This document shows, one piece after another, positions 30,941 to 40,908 of a DNA stretch of 64,000 nt (its first letter is position 1; the number at the start of each line of letters is the position of its first letter). Source of the DNA: Salicibibacter cibi (GTDB taxonomy: Bacteria; Bacillota; Bacilli; Bacillales; Marinococcaceae); NCBI RefSeq assembly GCF_016495865.1, contig NZ_CP054706.1, forward strand, positions 1,240,001-1,304,000, in the 5' to 3' direction. A program made the position numbers and the translations under genes. The notes under the pieces were generated by a model. The model saw only the letters and a list, made by a program, of their open reading frames with translations. It did not search any database and was not told where the DNA came from.

Positions 30941-30985
30941 GACCGGATGCAGGGCAAGAAATGCCTTTTGCTCCGGCCTTTTTTG
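30941..30985 (+). terminator. terminator of the ruvA-to-yajC operon
   Basis: Long imperfect hairpin with outer CCGGA / TCCGG and inner GCAGGGCA / TGCCTTTTGC pairing, followed by six T residues. Confidence 0.8.
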
Positions 30986-30988
30986 TTT

Positions 30989-31081
30989 GGCAGGTAAGAA
31001 AGTATAAATCAACTTTATTACCTGCATAAGTTGGGCGAAGGCTTTTCGCCATAAAAGCTTGGCGAAAAGCCCAGTTTTCTA
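30989..31081 (+). repeat. R1 double-hairpin repeat, copy b
   Basis: Hairpin 1 stem GCAGGTAA / TTACCTGC. Hairpin 2 is a perfect 11 bp stem GGCTTTTCGCC / GGCGAAAAGCC around ATAAAAGCTT. Hairpin 1 differs from copy a by a paired change (T-A to C-G), so both versions keep the helix. It sits right after the yajC terminator. Confidence 0.88.
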
Positions 31082-31139
31082 AGATGAAGGAATTGGTTCT
31101 TTTCACCGACTTCTGACCTAGCTGAGGACAGCATCTTTT

Positions 31140-31517
31140 TTATCGCACAGAACCGAAAAGCGAGACAGCGACCATTCCTCCGAATGAAGCACTAAAAATA
31201 GCGGCGAGAAAAACGATGATCTGATTTAGGCTTAGGTGAATGCCGTATCCCAGGTATTGCATGAAAGCAGCAACACATGCAAATAATAGACCCGCACTTA
31301 GCCCGACTAGCCAGCCCTTCGATCGAGATTGTAACCCTGCTATGAACCCGCCAATTAATGTGACTACAATTGTAATTCCGATCGTTATTCCTATCATCGA
31401 CTGTTCCATCACTGAACCGAAACGTAATAGCGTGGCGATGATTAATCCGGCAAATAGCACGAGCGAAAGCATGGTAATGAACGAAGTGCCGAGCGCCCGC
31501 AGAAAACGTGTTTGCAT
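31140..31517 (-). CDS. yrzE: YrzE-type TIGR04086 membrane protein
   Basis: 125 residues with four predicted helices (LGTSFITMLSLVLFAGLIIATLL, IGITIGITIVVTLIGGFIAG, LVGLSAGLLFACVAAFMQYLG and LNQIIVFLAAIFSASFGGMVAVSLFG). The layout fits the TIGR04086 family; B. subtilis yrzE occupies the same position after yajC. Function unknown. An AAGGGGGG ribosome site precedes the ATG on the minus strand. Confidence 0.8.
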   Translation of the reverse strand: MQTRFLRALGTSFITMLSLVLFAGLIIATLLRFGSVMEQSMIGITIGITIVVTLIGGFIAGLQSRSKGWLVGLSAGLLFACVAAFMQYLGYGIHLSLNQIIVFLAAIFSASFGGMVAVSLFGSVR

Positions 31518-31914
31518 AGGAAGCCCCCCTTATTTCACGTATTGCTATAGCTTATGATTGAAACAAGCATATAGAAGAGGGAAATGGAATTGTTTTGACA
31601 GAGGTTAGTTCGGACACATGTTACATTTTGGAGGGTACGGTCTACATGAGTGTTTCATGGCGCCCGAACGCAAGCCTGAACCGAGATTTCGGTCTTCATG
31701 GACGCTGTGTTATGTAGCGCCCGGATCTGAGCCATTTCTCCACTCACGAGCCTCATAAGCGGTTCATAATCCCTGAACGCACACCTTTCCTTTCAACCAC
31801 TCACGGCACCTTTATGCTCACCGAGCGTGTTGGTCAGGTCAGTCATCGTAAAAAACATGGAGCATGCACTTTTTCTCATTGGGCATCCTAGGAAGAATGA
31901 TTGAGGTGAAGTGA
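31518..31914 (+). other. intergenic region between yrzE and the DUF421 gene
   Basis: About 400 bases, no gene seen. It contains degenerate copies of the CATGGCGCC...TTTCGGTCTTCATGG motif also found near 14000 and 26430, and several CACTCACG-like short repeats near 31740-31810. Confidence 0.45.
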
Positions 31915-32568
31915 GTGACAGAGTTATTTGGACTGGCCTGGCGGACGCTGTTTTTCTATTTTTTTCTTTTGGCTGCTCTTCGTGTGATGGGGAAACGTGA
32001 AGTTGGAGAGCTCACGATCCTTGATTTTATTGTTTCGATTATGATCGCTGAATTTGCAGCGATGGCTGTCCAGGAGCAATCGCTGATCCAAGGTATGGTG
32101 CCGATTCTAATCTTGGCATGTATCCAGATCGGCCTCGCGTACGTATCGCTGAAAAGCAATCGTCTTCGCGATGTGTTAGACGGTGAGCCGACAATGATCA
32201 TTCAAAATGGAAAAATCGATGAGGAAGCGATGCGCACCCAGCGATATAACTTTGACGATTTATTACAGCATTTGCGCACGCAAGGCATCAGTAATTTTAC
32301 CGACGTTGAATATGCTGTCTTGGAGCCGTCCGGGGATCTATCGGTGATAAAAAAAGAGCGTGGAGACGATCCCAATGACATTGTTTATCCTCTACCAATG
32401 ATCATTGATGGCGATATACAACATGATCACTTGCAACAAATCGGTTTGGATGCGGGAAAGCTAATGGACAAACTGCAAGCGCGCGGGTATACCAATGTGA
32501 AAAGTATCGCCTTGTGCGTCTCAAAGAAAAACGGCGCCCTCATTGTCGATGAAAAGGATGAACGGTAA
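31915..32568 (+). CDS. yrbG: DUF421 membrane protein (YrbG-like)
   Basis: 217 residues from GTG 31915, behind GAGGTGA. Three N-terminal helices with the family motif LRVMGKREVGELTILDFIVSIMIAEFAAMA, then a cytoplasmic domain with GEPTMIIQNGKIDEEAMRTQRYNFDDLLQHLRTQGI and FTDVEYAVLEPSGDLSVIKK. Related YetF-type proteins associate with sporulation and with spore germination control in B. subtilis, but the role of YrbG is not established. Convergent with spoVB. Confidence 0.88.
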   Translation: MTELFGLAWRTLFFYFFLLAALRVMGKREVGELTILDFIVSIMIAEFAAMAVQEQSLIQGMVPILILACIQIGLAYVSLKSNRLRDVLDGEPTMIIQNGKIDEEAMRTQRYNFDDLLQHLRTQGISNFTDVEYAVLEPSGDLSVIKKERGDDPNDIVYPLPMIIDGDIQHDHLQQIGLDAGKLMDKLQARGYTNVKSIALCVSKKNGALIVDEKDER

Positions 32569-32581
32569 TCTTTGTAAAAAA

Positions 32582-34135
32582 CTAACGAAAGAAAGATTGA
32601 AGGATTGGGATTCGGCTGATATTCTTAATAGGGAGGAGACGGAATAACATTAATCCAATCATGTAAAAGACGACTGTAATCGTTAGGCTGATAATGGTTC
32701 CGACGAGCATGTCATCGGATGAAATAAATGTGCGGAATGAGTGAACGGCCACCCCCGCGGTCAATATTGTGACAAGCAGTGTGCCGGTCCAGTCTCTCAC
32801 TTTTAATGTGAATCCTATCGCTCTTGAAACACTGACAAAATGGAGAAGCGTAACAACCATAAGGCTCGCGCAGATCGCGAGTGCAGCTCCCATGATGCCA
32901 AGTTCCGGACGAGATGCCAAAAAGGCTATGGCAGTCATTTTAACACCTGCGCCGATGAGACTGTTGTACATAGCCGCTTTTGCCAAATTTAACGCTTGCA
33001 GCACGGATTGCAACGGCATTTGAAAATAGAGAAAGATACAAAAGGGTGCGATCACTTTTAAGTACACCGCCGCTTGTGGCGCTTCATACATAAGTGATAG
33101 GATCGGGACAGCGAATACGTACAAAATGACAACGGAAATACCGCCGGACAGCAGGGCAATTTTCGTCGTTTGCTGCAAACGTTTTTGAATGGTGGCATGA
33201 TCGCCTTTGCTATGGGCCTCGCTGATAGCCGGGACGAGCGAAACCGATAAACTTTGCGTAATAAAAGAAGGCAAAAAAAGCAGGGGGACGACAAATCCGA
33301 CCAATTCCCCGTATTGGCTCGTAGCTGTAACGGTTGCCACTCCGGCAATAGCCAAGCTTTGGGCGACGATGATCGGCTCAAGAAACTGAGAAATCGATCC
33401 GACGAGCCTGCTTCCGGTCGTGGGAAGCGCAATCGTCATTAAGTCTTTTAATGTGTTCTTTCCCCCTTCCAAAGCGGAAAGGAAGTTTCTGCGGATTTGC
33501 ATCGTTTTTTTATTCTTAAACACATAAATGACGTAGAGCAAAGAGGCCAGTTCACCGGCAACAACCGAGATCATCGCTCCTGCGGCCGCATATTCGACCC
33601 CAAATGGCAAAAAGATGCTCGTACAAAAGGCAACGAGGGTGATGCGGATGACTTGTTCGATCACTTGGGAATAAGCGATCGGGCGCATGTTTTGCATTCC
33701 TTGAAAGTAGCCTCTTAATACCGCGGAAACGGCCACAATCGGGACGATCGGGATAATGGCAAGAAGCGGATAAAGCGCACGGGTATCCGTTAACAGCATA
33801 CTCGCCAGAAGCGGTGCAACCGCGAGCATGGCGGTCGTTAATACAGCACTTAATGTGCCTGTAATGATAAGGGAAACGATCAAAATTCTTTTTTTCCGTT
33901 CGTGTTCGCCATGGGCTTCGGCTTCCGCAATTAATTTGGAAATCGCAACCGGAAGCCCGAGTTGGGTAAGTGTAATAATAAGCAAAAGACTGGGGACGGC
34001 CATCATATAAAGCCCCATGCCTTCAGATCCCATCACCCGGGCCATGACAATTTTATTGATGAACCCGAGGATACGGGTGATTAAACCTGCGATAATAAGA
34101 ATGAAAGCACCTGCGAAAAACGTTTGCCTTGTCAT
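32582..34135 (-). CDS. spoVB: stage V sporulation protein B (polysaccharide flippase family)
   Basis: 517 residues with about 14 predicted membrane helices. The start MTRQTFFAGAFILIIAGLITRILGFINKIVMARVMGSEGMGLYMMA and QLGLPVAISKLIAEAEA match the SpoVB/MurJ-like MOP superfamily. SpoVB is needed for spore cortex synthesis, presumably by flipping lipid-linked peptidoglycan precursors in the mother cell. A clear AAGGGG site precedes the ATG. Position between DUF421 and comN is as in B. subtilis. Confidence 0.92.
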   Translation of the reverse strand: MTRQTFFAGAFILIIAGLITRILGFINKIVMARVMGSEGMGLYMMAVPSLLLIITLTQLGLPVAISKLIAEAEAHGEHERKKRILIVSLIITGTLSAVLTTAMLAVAPLLASMLLTDTRALYPLLAIIPIVPIVAVSAVLRGYFQGMQNMRPIAYSQVIEQVIRITLVAFCTSIFLPFGVEYAAAGAMISVVAGELASLLYVIYVFKNKKTMQIRRNFLSALEGGKNTLKDLMTIALPTTGSRLVGSISQFLEPIIVAQSLAIAGVATVTATSQYGELVGFVVPLLFLPSFITQSLSVSLVPAISEAHSKGDHATIQKRLQQTTKIALLSGGISVVILYVFAVPILSLMYEAPQAAVYLKVIAPFCIFLYFQMPLQSVLQALNLAKAAMYNSLIGAGVKMTAIAFLASRPELGIMGAALAICASLMVVTLLHFVSVSRAIGFTLKVRDWTGTLLVTILTAGVAVHSFRTFISSDDMLVGTIISLTITVVFYMIGLMLFRLLPIKNISRIPILQSFFR

Positions 34136-34226
34136 ATTCGTGCCCCTTCCTTATGGCCGGCAAAATCCAAGGGATTGTCCGCCACTACATATCTATGCAA
34201 AGAGAAGGGCCAAGCATGACAAGCAA

Positions 34227-34463
34227 TGATAAAGTGAACCTTCCATCAGAGAGGGGCCCCCTCTGATGGATTAAAGTACACCGGCTAAATTCGCCACGTC
34301 CTGTGGCAATGCCGGCACTAGCCTGTCCTAGGCGTCGCAATCCAGATGACAGAAATCAGATAGCCAGAGATCAGATGCATGTTAGACCGAAGAGGGGAAG
34401 GGTTTCCGGGAAATAACTTTCTTCTATCTGACATTCCGGCTTCTGATGTCTGACCTCCGGAAT
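34227..34463 (+). repeat. R2 interspersed repeat, copy a
   Basis: About 237 bp matching 54053-54290 in inverted orientation. It starts with a hairpin CCATCAGAG...CTCTGATGG (34243-34269), continues through a conserved GGCTAAAT.GCCACGTCCTGTGGCAA segment and a GGCGTCGCAATCCAGAT block with several AATCAGAT-like direct repeats, and ends in GATGTCTGACCTCC. It lies between the divergent spoVB and comN genes. Coding capacity is absent. Confidence 0.82.
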
Positions 34464-34491
34464 ACCACCGGGATAAAGTGAGGGGAAAACC

Positions 34492-34827
34492 ATGGCAAAT
34501 GTCCAACAGTTTGAGGTATGGAAAACGGATGTAAAGCCAATACTTGAATTAAAAAGAGATGAATTTCACCTGTTCGGGCATGACAAAGCTTCAGAAGAAG
34601 ATATCTGGAGACTGGGGATTGAGAAGCTACGCAAAGAATCGGAATATACGCCTTTTAATCGATTTGTAAACGTCTTGATGCGTTTGTCTGTCACGGATTA
34701 TATGAATGAAAAGACGATCAATGCCTATAAAGGAACGGAAGGTTGGTTAAAAGATACCGATGATGAGTTGGAAGGGATCCTTGATGAGGTTCTCGGCAAC
34801 GAATCAGAAGCGGATAACCGGAAATAG
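34492..34827 (+). CDS. comN: post-transcriptional regulator ComN/YrzD family
   Basis: 111 residues, all soluble: WKTDVKPILELKRDEFHLFGHDKASEEDIWRLGIEKLRK and FVNVLMRLSVTDYMNEKTINAYKG. This fits the post-transcriptional regulator family in which B. subtilis ComN acts on comE mRNA and interacts with DivIVA. An upstream GTGAGGGG serves as ribosome site. The location between spoVB and secDF matches B. subtilis yrzD. The acidic C-terminal tail is longer than I would expect. Confidence 0.82.
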   Translation: MANVQQFEVWKTDVKPILELKRDEFHLFGHDKASEEDIWRLGIEKLRKESEYTPFNRFVNVLMRLSVTDYMNEKTINAYKGTEGWLKDTDDELEGILDEVLGNESEADNRK

Positions 34828-34955
34828 GGTGGTTATTGGTTTCCGGTGTACGATCCGTTTGCATCAGCCCGCTTAAACCGTTTTAGATATATTCGCTTCC
34901 GCGAGGGAGCTGTCTATCGTTGCGACTGGAGTGACGATTGAAGGAGGAACAACGT

Positions 34956-36260
34956 ATGGGAAAAAAATGGGGAAGAATCGGGGCTTTTTTCGCCATTATC
35001 ATCGCGCTCGGCGTATTGATCTCACAAACGGCATTTGATGTTGCCCGCGATACAAACCTCGGCCTTGATCTTCAAGGAGGATTTGAAGTTCTGTATGAAC
35101 TGGAACCGGATGGAGAGAGAGAATTAACCGAGGATGACATTCAGGCAACCGCTTCGGCATTGAACGAACGGGTGGACGTGCTGGGCGTTTCGGAACCTTC
35201 GATTACCGTTGAGGGAGACGATCGCATACGTGTGCAGCTTCCGGGCATCGAAGACCAGGAAGAGGCCCGCGAACTCTTGGCCACAGAAGCGGACCTCTCT
35301 TTTCGAACGGTTGATGATGAGCTAGTGCTTTCCGGGGAAGAACTTGAGCAAGGGGGCGCAAGTGCCGGTTTTGATGAAGCAAACCAACCAATTGTGCAAG
35401 TGACGTTACAAGATGGTGAGGAGTTTGGAGATATCACCAGTGAATTAAGCCAACGCCCGGAACCGGAAAACTTGCTCGTTATCTGGCTTGATTATGACGA
35501 GGAGGAGAATTCCTTTTATGAAGAAGCGAATGAACCTGAGCCGGAGTTTTTGTCGGCACCGAGCGTAAGCCAGCCTCTGTACACCGAAAATGTTTCCATT
35601 GAAGGCATGGAGTCCCTTGAGGAAGCCGAATTTTTGGCGGAGATGCTCAATGCTGGTTCGCTTCCTGTTCAAATCGAGGAAATATACTCCAACACGGTGG
35701 GGGCATCTCTAGGGGAACAAGCATTGGAGCAAACACTGTTCGCAGGAATGGTCGGTGTGGCGCTTATTCTTTTATATATGATGGCTTATTACCGTTTTAT
35801 GGGTGTGATCGCCTCGCTTACATTGTTGGTCTATATTTATCTGGTGATGATTCTTTTTAACTCCATTCAAGGGGTGCTGACCTTGCCGGGCATTGCCGCT
35901 TTAATTCTTGGGGTCGGGATGGCGGTGGATGCCAATATTTTAACGTACGAGCGCATCAAGGAAGAGTTAAAAGAGGGAAGGTCCATGAAATCCGCGTTTA
36001 AATTGGGAAGCAGGCGTGCCCTCGGAACTATCATCGATGCCAATATAACAACGATCATCGCTGCCGCCGTTTTATTTTATTTCGGTACAAGCGCGGTACA
36101 AGGATTTGCCGTCATGCTCATCGTCAGCATTTTGATAAGTTTTATTACTGCGGTATATGGCACACGACTCTTGCTGGGGCTATGGATTAACAGTCGAACG
36201 TTAAATCGTAAATATTGGCTGTTTGGTGTAAAGGAGCGTGATGTTCGCCGTGGACTTTAA
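34956..36260 (+). CDS. secD: protein translocase subunit SecD
   Basis: 434 residues from ATG 34956 after GGAGGAAC. N-terminal helix, then NLGLDLQGGFEVLYEL, a large acidic periplasm-side domain (RVDVLGVSEPSITVEGDDRIRVQLPGI), and a C-terminal block of five helices containing GVGMAVDANILTYERIKEEL and ALGTIIDANITTIIAA. SecD uses the proton (or sodium) gradient to pull exported proteins outward. B. subtilis has a fused SecDF; here SecD ends at a stop and SecF is separate. Confidence 0.95.
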   Translation: MGKKWGRIGAFFAIIIALGVLISQTAFDVARDTNLGLDLQGGFEVLYELEPDGERELTEDDIQATASALNERVDVLGVSEPSITVEGDDRIRVQLPGIEDQEEARELLATEADLSFRTVDDELVLSGEELEQGGASAGFDEANQPIVQVTLQDGEEFGDITSELSQRPEPENLLVIWLDYDEEENSFYEEANEPEPEFLSAPSVSQPLYTENVSIEGMESLEEAEFLAEMLNAGSLPVQIEEIYSNTVGASLGEQALEQTLFAGMVGVALILLYMMAYYRFMGVIASLTLLVYIYLVMILFNSIQGVLTLPGIAALILGVGMAVDANILTYERIKEELKEGRSMKSAFKLGSRRALGTIIDANITTIIAAAVLFYFGTSAVQGFAVMLIVSILISFITAVYGTRLLLGLWINSRTLNRKYWLFGVKERDVRRGL

Positions 36261-37194
36261 TTTTGCCGATAAAGATATTGATCTGATTAAACACAGAAAA
36301 ACGTATTTTTTCTTTACGATTGCGATCGTGCTCGCCGGTGCCATTTTGTTGTCAACGCTCGGCCTTAATTTAGGTATCGATTTTGAAAGCGGCACGCGCG
36401 TCGATCTCATGTCGGAAGAGCCGTTAACGGAAGAGGAAATTGAAAATGAGATCGCCGCCGTCGGATTGACAGCGGATGATATTACGCTTGCCGGAGAAAA
36501 CAATGAAGAAGCTTCTGTCCAATTTATCGGCGATCTTGATCAAGAGGAAGCACTCGAATTACAAGGGCATTTTGAAGAAGCATTCGGACATGAACCGAAT
36601 GTGAGCACTGTTTCCCCCCAAATTGGACGCGAGCTCGCCATCAATGCGTTGATTGCTACCGGATTGGCTTCGCTCGGAATCGTTATTTACGTTGCGATTC
36701 GTTTTGAATTTTTATATGGGCTTGCGGCCATCGCCGCGCTTCTTTATGATGCTTTTTTTGTCATATCCGTTTTTAGTTTGTTGCAGTTGGAAATCAATAT
36801 CCCATTTATTGCAGCGATACTCACCGTTATCGGTTACTCGATTAATGATACGATTGTAACCTTTGACCGTATGAGGGAAAACGTTCGGAAGGAAGAAGAG
36901 GAGAGGGACATTGAGGATTTTGACCACTTGGCGGGAATTGTAAATAAAAGTTTGTTACAAACGCTCACCCGTTCGATTAACACAGTCTTAACGGTGTTGT
37001 TTGCCGCGGTGGCCATCTGGCTCTTGGGAAGTGAGGCGATCACTTCATTTGCCTTCGCAATTGTGATCGGGCTCGTGGCTGGTACGTACTCCTCTCTTTT
37101 TCTGGCCGCACAATTGTGGCTCGTATGGAAAAATAAGCATATGCAAAAACAAAGGGAAAAAGCAGCAACGGAAATGGAAGGAAGCGAGTCTTAA
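36241..37194 (+). CDS. secF: protein translocase subunit SecF
   Basis: 317 residues, ATG 36241 preceded by AAGGAG and overlapping secD by 20 bases in another frame. Landmarks: DFNFADKDIDLIKHRKTYFFF, LNLGIDFESGTRVDL, a short extracytoplasmic domain, then helices with GYSINDTIVTFDRMRENVR and LTRSINTVLTVLFAAVAIWLLG. It forms the SecDF complex with SecD and YajC. The clear ribosome site and overlap argue for true separate genes and not a broken fusion. Confidence 0.95.
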   Translation: MFAVDFNFADKDIDLIKHRKTYFFFTIAIVLAGAILLSTLGLNLGIDFESGTRVDLMSEEPLTEEEIENEIAAVGLTADDITLAGENNEEASVQFIGDLDQEEALELQGHFEEAFGHEPNVSTVSPQIGRELAINALIATGLASLGIVIYVAIRFEFLYGLAAIAALLYDAFFVISVFSLLQLEINIPFIAAILTVIGYSINDTIVTFDRMRENVRKEEEERDIEDFDHLAGIVNKSLLQTLTRSINTVLTVLFAAVAIWLLGSEAITSFAFAIVIGLVAGTYSSLFLAAQLWLVWKNKHMQKQREKAATEMEGSES

Positions 37195-37262
37195 GAGGGG
37201 GCTCTCCTCTCTCACTTCCCACCTCCCACCTCCCACAGTCAGTAAGTAAGGTCGTGATTAGG

Positions 37263-38162
37263 ATGGCGGACTTTGATGAGATACGATATAAACGGGTCAA
37301 ACATGCAGCTTGGATAGGCATCATTGTTAACATTGGCCTTGCCATCGCCAAGGGCATCTTCGGTGTGTTGGCCAACAGCCGGGCATTAATCGCTGATGCT
37401 GCCCATTCGGCTGCTGATGTCGTCACATCTTTTGCTGTTTTGATCGGCATTCGGGCAGCGGAACTACCACCGGATGAAGACCATCCTTATGGGCACGGAA
37501 AAGCGGAATCGATTACTGCCATCATTGTGAGCGTGCTTTTGTTCATCGTCGGTTTGGAAATTGCGCTGAGCACGATCGGGGAAATGAGAGGGGGGAACGA
37601 GGCTCCTGGTACCATCGCCCTGTATGTCATCATTGCATCTATCATCGTCAAAGAAGCCTTGTTTCGCCTCAAAGTGCGCATCGGAAAAAAGTATAACAGT
37701 GAAGCGATTATCACCGATGCCTGGCATCACCGTTCGGACGCCATTTCGTCGATCGCTGCCCTAGCCGGAGTTGGCGCATCCATTCTCGGTTCAAATTTTG
37801 ATATTTACTGGCTCCTATACGGAGATTTGGTCGCGGGAGTGTTCGTTGCCGGTCTTGTCATGATCATGGCCTGGAAATTGGGCAGGGAAACCATCCATAA
37901 CGCCCTCGACCATGTTTGGCATGAGGAAGATACGGCAGGTTTGAAAAACAAGGTGCTCGGGATTGATGGAGTACTCGGAATTGACGAGTTTCACGCTCGT
38001 CAGCATGGACATTATGCAATCATTGATATTAAAATAGTCGTAGACCCGGAAATTAGTGTTCGTGCCGGTCATGACATTGCCACAGATGTAAAGGGCTTAT
38101 TAATGGAAGAGGAGAGTGTGCGAAACGTACTTGTTCATGTGAACCCTTATAATGACGAATAA
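37263..38162 (+). CDS. cation diffusion facilitator (CDF) transporter
   Basis: About 299 residues. Six-helix CDF protein with metal-site motif IADAAHSAADVVTSFAVLIG in helix 2, DEDHPYGHGKAESI and the second site ITDAWHHRSDAISSIAAL in helix 5, then a cytoplasmic metal-binding domain (VLGIDEFHARQHGHYAIIDIKIVVDPEISV, VLVHVNPYND). It exports Zn, Mn or a similar divalent ion against protons. Start ATG 37263 or GTG 37254 cannot be separated. The upstream gap holds a C-rich ACCTCCC tandem stretch. It replaces part of the yrvC-yrvD region of B. subtilis. Confidence 0.9.
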   Translation: MADFDEIRYKRVKHAAWIGIIVNIGLAIAKGIFGVLANSRALIADAAHSAADVVTSFAVLIGIRAAELPPDEDHPYGHGKAESITAIIVSVLLFIVGLEIALSTIGEMRGGNEAPGTIALYVIIASIIVKEALFRLKVRIGKKYNSEAIITDAWHHRSDAISSIAALAGVGASILGSNFDIYWLLYGDLVAGVFVAGLVMIMAWKLGRETIHNALDHVWHEEDTAGLKNKVLGIDGVLGIDEFHARQHGHYAIIDIKIVVDPEISVRAGHDIATDVKGLLMEEESVRNVLVHVNPYNDE

Positions 38163-38179
38163 TGGGGAGGAAAAAAGAA

Positions 38180-38476
38180 ATGAGAGGGCAATGGACACTC
38201 ATCATGGGGCTGGTTGCCGCATTGTTGATTTCGATATTTGCAGTGATTAATGTAGAAAGCGTAGCCGTCAACTTTCTGTTCGGAACAACGCAAATTCCTT
38301 TAATTCTTATCATCCTCGGTTCAGTGCTGATGGGCGGGCTTGCCGTTGGCGGCGTTGGGATGCTGAAAGTGTATCGCCTGCAGCAAGAAGTTCGGCGCCT
38401 GAAAAGGGACAATGCGGAAGGCCGCCAGGCAAACGATCATCCGGAACCGGAGCAAGAAAGCAAGCATAGGGATTAG
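38180..38476 (+). CDS. LapA-domain (DUF1049) membrane protein
   Basis: 98 residues from ATG 38180, behind GGGAGG. Two helices (WTLIMGLVAALLISIFAVINVESV and IPLILIILGSVLMGGLAVGGVGML) flanking VAVNFLFGTTQ, then a charged coiled tail (RLQQEVRRLKRDNAEG). This is the pattern of the LapA/YrvD family; members have been linked to envelope assembly in proteobacteria. The role in Bacillaceae is unknown. It follows the CDF gene within 20 bases and precedes recJ. Confidence 0.8.
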   Translation: MRGQWTLIMGLVAALLISIFAVINVESVAVNFLFGTTQIPLILIILGSVLMGGLAVGGVGMLKVYRLQQEVRRLKRDNAEGRQANDHPEPEQESKHRD

Positions 38477-38494
38477 CGTAGTGCCAAAGAGTGA

Positions 38495-38522
38495 TTGTGT
38501 TCTACCGCCGGTTCTGTATAAT
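38495..38522 (+). promoter_or_regulatory. candidate sigma-A promoter of recJ-apt
   Basis: TTGTGT (38495-38500), 16-base spacer, consensus TATAAT (38517-38522), 34 bases before recJ. Confidence 0.6.
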
Positions 38523-38556
38523 AGAGGGCGGCAAGGGGAGGAGTATTGGTTAGAAA

Positions 38557-40908
38557 ATGTTAGATGCAAAAACGAGGTGGAAGATCTGGCCATTAGATAC
38601 ACGGGCCAAGGCACTGGCAGATGAACTCCGCGTCTCTGAACGTACCGCCCACCTCCTGTGCCGTCGGGGGATGGAGCACGTAGAGGACGCGCGTGTTTTT
38701 TTACATACAGATGAATCGGTCCTCCATGATCCTTTTACATTGGCGGGTATGGAGGATGCAGTCGACCGTATCAAACGCGCGGTGAATGAGGATGAAAAAA
38801 TCGTCGTTTTCGGGGATTATGATGTGGACGGGGTGTCCAGCACGGCGCTAATGTGTGAAACGCTTGAAAAAATGGGCGCGAGATATGATTGGTACGTGCC
38901 CAATCGCTTTACCGAAGGGTATGGACCCAACAGCGCAGTATTTCAAAAAATGCAGGATGATGGCTGTACGCTCGTGATCACAGTCGATACGGGAATTGCG
39001 GCCATTGAACCGATTAACGTTGCGCAGAAAAACGGTCTGGATATCATCATTACGGACCACCACGAGGCGCCTCCGGAACTCCCTGACGCTTTAGCGATCA
39101 TTAATCCAAAACAAATCCATTGTCCGTATCCTTTCAAAGAATTGGCAGGCGTTGGCGTTGTGAGTAAACTTGCCCATGCCTTGCTCGATGTTTTTCCCGA
39201 GGACGGGCTTGATCTTATCGCGCTAGGGACCATCAGTGATCTCGTTCCGCTCGTGGATGAAAATCGTTTCTTTGCCAAAGCCGGATTAGAAACATTAGAT
39301 CAGCTCAACCGTCCGGGTGTGCAGGCATTAAAAGAAATATCCGGGATCAAAGGCCCTCCTTTTACGGAAGAAACGGTCGGTTTTGGGTTTGGGCCGCGGC
39401 TTAATGCCGCCGGTAGAATGGATGCTGCGACCCCGGCGGTACAACTGCTGTTAACTTCCGACCCCGAACAGGCGCATTCCTCTGCAGAAATGATCGATGG
39501 ATACAACCGTGAACGGCAACAAACGGTGGAAAAAATCACGGAGGAAGCACTTGCCCAATTGCAGGCAAAGGAAGAAGATCTGCCTGCAATTGTTGTGGCC
39601 GGGAAAGGGTGGAACTCCGGGGTGACCGGGATCGTTGCCTCGAGACTTGTGGAAAAGTATTACCGGCCGACGATTGTTATCGCTATTGACGACGAAGGAA
39701 ACGGCAAAGGGTCTGCCCGCAGTATTGAAGGGTTTGACCTCTATCGATCGCTTTCCAAACACGTTCATCTTTTCCGTCGTTTCGGCGGGCATCGGATGGC
39801 GGCAGGATTATCCATTGATGAAGATAAGATCCCAGACCTTCGGGCGACCCTCGGCGAAGAAGTGAATCATACATTGTCGGCTGAAAGCTTCGTGCCAACG
39901 ACCGATATTGAATTAACGCTTTCCGTCGAGGAAATCACTACGAAGCTGATTAGGGAAATCGAAAATCTGGCACCATTTGGCGTTGGAAATCCCAAGCCGT
40001 TGGTGCAGATTGCGGATGTTCCGATTCAACAAAAACGAAAAATTGGAAGCATGCAAAATCACTTAAAGATGTCGGTAGGAGATGCTGGTCCTCTGGATTG
40101 CGTCGGCTTCCGCTTAGGCCACCTTCATGATCGAATTCAGAACGATGCAAACATCCATCTGGTCGGTGAATTGTCCGTGAATGAATGGAAGGGGAATGAA
40201 AAGCCGCAAATCATTCTCAGAGACGTCGCCATCAAAGAGCGACAAGTTTTCGATGTTCGCGGAGGGAAAGATTTACAATCACTCACCCGTAATGCTCATC
40301 CAACAGATTCGCTTACCATTGTTATTTTTCAACAAGAACACGAAAGCGATGCGATTGAACAAGGGTTTTTCTCCTCTGACTTTTTATTTCCCGTTGAGGA
40401 AAGCTTAACTGCGCCAACGGATATCTTATTTTTGGATCTTCCGAAACACCTATCTGATTTAACACGGTTCCTAAATGAAAACGAGTCGTTCATTCGTTCG
40501 ATCTACACAGGTTTTATGGAAAAGGGCCAAACTTTTTTCACGGCAAAACCAACACGTGAGGCTTTTAAATGGTTGTATGTTTATTTTAAAAAATATGCCC
40601 CCCTGTATATCCGGGAACACGAGCCGGTCATTACAAGGTACCAAGGTTGGTCGACAGATACTATTCATTTCATGCTTCAAGTGTTTATGGAACTGGAATT
40701 CGTGGCGATGCGCGAAGGAAAGCTAGTCGTAAACGATAATCCGTTTAAACAAGATTTGCAAGCATCACCGACGTATCAATCCTATGAAGAAAAACGGGAA
40801 ATCGAAGAAACGTTGAAGTATTCCACCTACCAAGCGTTAAAAGCATTTTTACTTGCCTGTATGCCAGATGAAAAGAAACAAGCAGAGGTGCTGACCGATG
40901 GATTATAA
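38557..40908 (+). CDS. recJ: single-stranded-DNA exonuclease RecJ
   Basis: 783 residues. DHH phosphoesterase domain with [34 protein letters not shown] and [18 protein letters not shown]1 domain with [33 protein letters not shown] and [15 protein letters not shown] domain near [12 protein letters not shown]; and a Bacillus-type C-terminal extension of about 220 residues. It degrades ssDNA 5'-to-3' in recombination and mismatch or excision repair. The end overlaps apt by 11 bases. Confidence 0.95.
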   Translation: MLDAKTRWKIWPLDTRAKALADELRVSERTAHLLCRRGMEHVEDARVFLHTDESVLHDPFTLAGMEDAVDRIKRAVNEDEKIVVFGDYDVDGVSSTALMCETLEKMGARYDWYVPNRFTEGYGPNSAVFQKMQDDGCTLVITVDTGIAAIEPINVAQKNGLDIIITDHHEAPPELPDALAIINPKQIHCPYPFKELAGVGVVSKLAHALLDVFPEDGLDLIALGTISDLVPLVDENRFFAKAGLETLDQLNRPGVQALKEISGIKGPPFTEETVGFGFGPRLNAAGRMDAATPAVQLLLTSDPEQAHSSAEMIDGYNRERQQTVEKITEEALAQLQAKEEDLPAIVVAGKGWNSGVTGIVASRLVEKYYRPTIVIAIDDEGNGKGSARSIEGFDLYRSLSKHVHLFRRFGGHRMAAGLSIDEDKIPDLRATLGEEVNHTLSAESFVPTTDIELTLSVEEITTKLIREIENLAPFGVGNPKPLVQIADVPIQQKRKIGSMQNHLKMSVGDAGPLDCVGFRLGHLHDRIQNDANIHLVGELSVNEWKGNEKPQIILRDVAIKERQVFDVRGGKDLQSLTRNAHPTDSLTIVIFQQEHESDAIEQGFFSSDFLFPVEESLTAPTDILFLDLPKHLSDLTRFLNENESFIRSIYTGFMEKGQTFFTAKPTREAFKWLYVYFKKYAPLYIREHEPVITRYQGWSTDTIHFMLQVFMELEFVAMREGKLVVNDNPFKQDLQASPTYQSYEEKREIEETLKYSTYQALKAFLLACMPDEKKQAEVLTDGL

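Noticed and set aside
36231..36260. secD-secF boundary as a frameshifted secDF fusion
   Set aside because: SecF has its own ribosome site and start, and SecD ends at a normal family length, so no repair of frame is needed.
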